13,941 nucleotides of DNA from an uncultured Clostridium sp. (GTDB lineage Bacteria > Bacillota > Clostridia > TANB77 > CAG-508), in assembly GCA_945937855.1 (NCBI GenBank), contig CAMEUC010000013.1, positions 1-13,941 of the forward strand. The letters are read 5' to 3'. A model generated the notes under the pieces. It had not been told where the DNA came from. It did no database searches and saw nothing but the letters and a program-made list of their open reading frames with translations. The translations under genes were made by a program, and so were the position numbers. This document shows, piece by piece, positions 13,704 through 13,941 of this stretch. Each line of letters opens with the position of its first letter. Within the stretch, counting starts at the first letter, position 1.

Positions 13704-13718
13704 TATGGCTGGGGTGGT
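13704..13718. repeat. Candidate attachment site at the tRNA-Gln 3' end
   Basis: This is the right member of the 15-bp direct repeat (14/15) shared with 8874-8888. It covers the encoded CCA and acceptor 3' strand of tRNA-Gln plus two flanking bases. tRNA 3' ends are classic integration targets, more often for tyrosine than for serine recombinases. Confidence 0.45.
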
Positions 13719-13781
13719 AGGATTCGAACCTACGAAATGTCGGAGTCAGAGTCCGATGCCTTACCACTTGGCGACACCCCA
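13706..13781 (-). tRNA. tRNA-Gln (anticodon CTG)
   Basis: This is a 76-nt cloverleaf with encoded CCA on the minus strand. The acceptor TGGGGTG pairs with CACCCCA. The anticodon stem TCGGA/TCCGA encloses loop CTCTGAC, anticodon CTG. The T arm GTAGG-TTCGAAT-CCTAC is intact. The U1-A72 pair is typical of tRNA-Gln. Its 3' end faces the integrated element. Confidence 0.95.
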
Positions 13782-13845
13782 ATATATTTTAATATTTTAA
13801 CATAAATTTTGAAGGAATGCTATTATTTAATTAAAATTAATTAGA

Positions 13846-13941
13846 AAAATTGTAATTTGTGTGAGTAATTGCTTTATTAAAAATACCAAAAGACATCCGC
13901 CAAATCTCGTCGGGGTTTTTATATTTTAAATCGCTCGTTGC
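13846..13941 (+). repeat. End of a second MITE-like copy (cut by window edge)
   Basis: The 20-nt end motif AAAATTGTAATTTGTGTGAG (13846-13865) is identical to the right terminal repeat of the 1318-1559 element, in reverse complement. The interior differs: it has GACATCCGCC and CGTCGGGG, not the CCCCTT hairpins. It may be a related, larger element sharing only its ends. No gene is visible in 13782-13941. Confidence 0.55.

Overview
The window is very AT-rich. It has strong AAGGAGG-type ribosome binding sites, frequent TTG/GTG starts, TTGACA/TATAAT promoters and proteins of clostridial type. It most likely comes from a low-GC Firmicute of class Clostridia, perhaps an uncultured gut lineage; species cannot be told from the sequence.

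Layout, left to right. (1) 1-1244, minus: 5' part of leuS. (2) 1318-1559: a palindromic, MITE-like repeat with terminal inverted repeats; one end of a second copy begins at 13846. (3) 1635-3099, plus: a two-gene operon (CPBP intramembrane protease and a short-chain dehydrogenase) ending at a bidirectional terminator. (4) 3144-6569, minus: a type IV secretion/conjugation operon (possible small membrane peptide, VirD4-type coupling ATPase, pilin-like subunit, TrbL/VirB6 channel protein, PrgI family protein). It follows the order of Tn1549-type conjugation modules but stops before VirB4. (5) 6674-7016: a second palindromic repeat and a small DUF1858 redox-disulfide protein. (6) 7040-7649, plus: a tRNA operon, Lys(TTT)-Glu(TTC)-Thr(TGT). 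The tRNA-Thr gene is split directly 3' of its anticodon by a 230-nt insert that folds as a group I self-splicing intron with P1 to P9 recognisable. (7) 7663-8827, plus: an HNH endonuclease gene with an apparent N-terminal frameshift, then a FabG-like reductase. (8) about 8874-13718: a small integrated element carrying a large serine recombinase, a CI/S24-like repressor that has lost its autoproteolysis residues, divergent promoters, a highly structured origin-like region, a filamentous-phage gene II/X-type rolling-circle initiator, a 44-aa downstream gene and three small HTH proteins. It abuts an intact tRNA-Gln(CTG), and a copy of that tRNA's 3' end lies at the far side.

How the parts work together: in the integrated element, the recombinase would integrate and excise the DNA, the gene II/X protein would nick an origin next to its own gene, and the repressor would control the shared promoter region. 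No relaxase, coupling protein or capsid gene lies inside it, so it looks like a minimal or satellite-type element. The secretion operon lies outside the proposed boundaries and runs separately. The most noteworthy item is the tRNA-Thr group I intron, with a free-standing HNH nuclease gene 95 nt downstream. All calls were made by reading the sequence; no database search was run.
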